NCBI RefSeq assembly: GCF_018502625.1
Contig: NZ_CP075566.1
Coordinates: 6,017,001-6,081,000, forward strand
DNA from: Pseudomonas hormoni
GTDB taxonomy: Bacteria > Pseudomonadota > Gammaproteobacteria > Pseudomonadales > Pseudomonadaceae
Direction: 5' to 3'
Length of the DNA: 64,000 nucleotides
Position numbers and translations under genes: made by a program
Shown here: piece after piece, positions 63,477 through 64,000 of the stretch
How positions within the stretch are numbered: position 1 is the first letter of the stretch
Layout: each line of letters starts with the position of its first letter
Notes under the pieces: model-generated
The model's database searches: none
Told to the model about the DNA's origin: nothing
What the model saw: the letters and a program-made list of their open reading frames with translations, nothing else

Positions 63477-64000
63477 TTAGATTCTGAAACTGCCGACCAA
63501 CTGCTTCAACCGCGCCGCCTGCTGTTCAAGGTCAGAACACGCGCGCAACGTCGCTTGCAGGTTCTCCACCCCTTCCTGATTCAGCGTGTTGATCTCGGTG
63601 ATGTCGACGTTGATCGATTCCACCACGGCGGTCTGCTCTTCGGTCGCCGTCGCCACGGACTGGTTCATCCCGTCGATCTCGCCGATCCGCTGCGTCACGC
63701 TGCCGAGGCGCTCGCCAGCCTGGTTGGCGATGCCGACGCTGCTTTCGCTCTGGCGCTGGCTGTCGGTCATGGTGCTCACCGCTTCGCGGGCGCCGACTTG
63801 CAGTTCCTCGATCATCTTCTGCACTTGCTGCGCCGAATCCTGGGTGCGGTGGGCGAGGTTGCGGACTTCATCGGCGACCACGGCGAATCCGCGTCCGGCT
63901 TCACCGGCCCGGGCCGCTTCGATGGCGGCGTTCAACGCTAGCAGGTTGGTCTGCTGCGAGATGCTGGTGATCACTTCCAGAATCTGCCCGATGTTCACCG
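63477..64000 (-). CDS. Methyl-accepting chemotaxis protein, C-terminal part (cut by window edge)
   Basis: About 174 residues of the cytoplasmic signalling domain. The highly conserved hairpin tip is visible: [20 protein letters not shown], then [18 protein letters not shown], followed by a long coiled coil to the C-terminus ([10 protein letters not shown]). It lacks a CheR-type pentapeptide tail. The ligand-binding and membrane parts lie beyond the window. Confidence 0.97.
   Translation of the reverse strand, partial: VNIGQILEVITSISQQTNLLALNAAIEAARAGEAGRGFAVVADEVRNLAHRTQDSAQQVQKMIEELQVGAREAVSTMTDSQRQSESSVGIANQAGERLGSVTQRIGEIDGMNQSVATATEEQTAVVESINVDITEINTLNQEGVENLQATLRACSDLEQQAARLKQLVGSFRI

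Overview
The window is a piece of a Pseudomonas chromosome, most likely of the P. fluorescens group. Evidence: the order hisB-hisH-DUF2164-hisA-hisF, the cluster gpmI-envC-ctpA-yibQ facing rhodanese-grxC-secB, glnA with ntrB/ntrC, typA and thiI, mutY-yggX beside tRNA-Phe, GC-rich codon use, and many paired REP elements (GTGGGAGC- or GTAGGAGC-type) between core genes.

Layout. 1-2390: conserved flank with a TSUP anion transporter and an Fe(II)/2-oxoglutarate-type dioxygenase. 2391-23905: a 21.5-kb genomic island in the tRNA-Phe gene, bounded by a perfect 45-bp direct repeat of the 3' part of the tRNA (anticodon loop to CCA). 23861-64000: ordinary core genome (tRNA-Phe, yggX, mutY, asmA, his genes, envelope and peptidoglycan genes, sulfur and redox genes, nitrogen regulation, thiI, typA, glgP, fbp and others).

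The island is modular. A 16-bp motif with an invariant 10-bp core (ACCGCGTGAC) occurs five times in one orientation at 2607, 6756, 14096, 20775 and 23534. It divides the island into four cargo blocks. Block 1 (2.6-6.8 kb) is one leftward operon: a PD-(D/E)XK nuclease, a possible 39-residue protein, an OLD/DUF3696-type AAA ATPase and a TOPRIM-like protein, a candidate antiphage system. Block 2 (6.8-14.1 kb) holds a tyrosine integrase translationally coupled to a DUF927 ATPase, a lipoprotein, a small secreted protein and a decayed zone (uracil-DNA-glycosylase-like fragment, IS30 fragment, truncated WYL-type regulator). Block 3 (14.1-20.8 kb) holds a second tyrosine integrase, several unknown small genes, a possible promoter-terminator unit upstream of a 117-residue protein, and a PstI/BsuBI-type restriction-modification pair. 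Block 4 (20.8-23.5 kb) has three overlapping genes (one soluble protein, two small membrane proteins) plus one unknown gene, a candidate undescribed membrane-effector system.

The most likely new biology is the PD-(D/E)XK/ATPase/TOPRIM operon, the block 4 membrane operon, and the repeated boundary motif, which looks like an integration or recombination site used to accumulate cargo. All functional statements come from reading motifs by eye; no database search was run.
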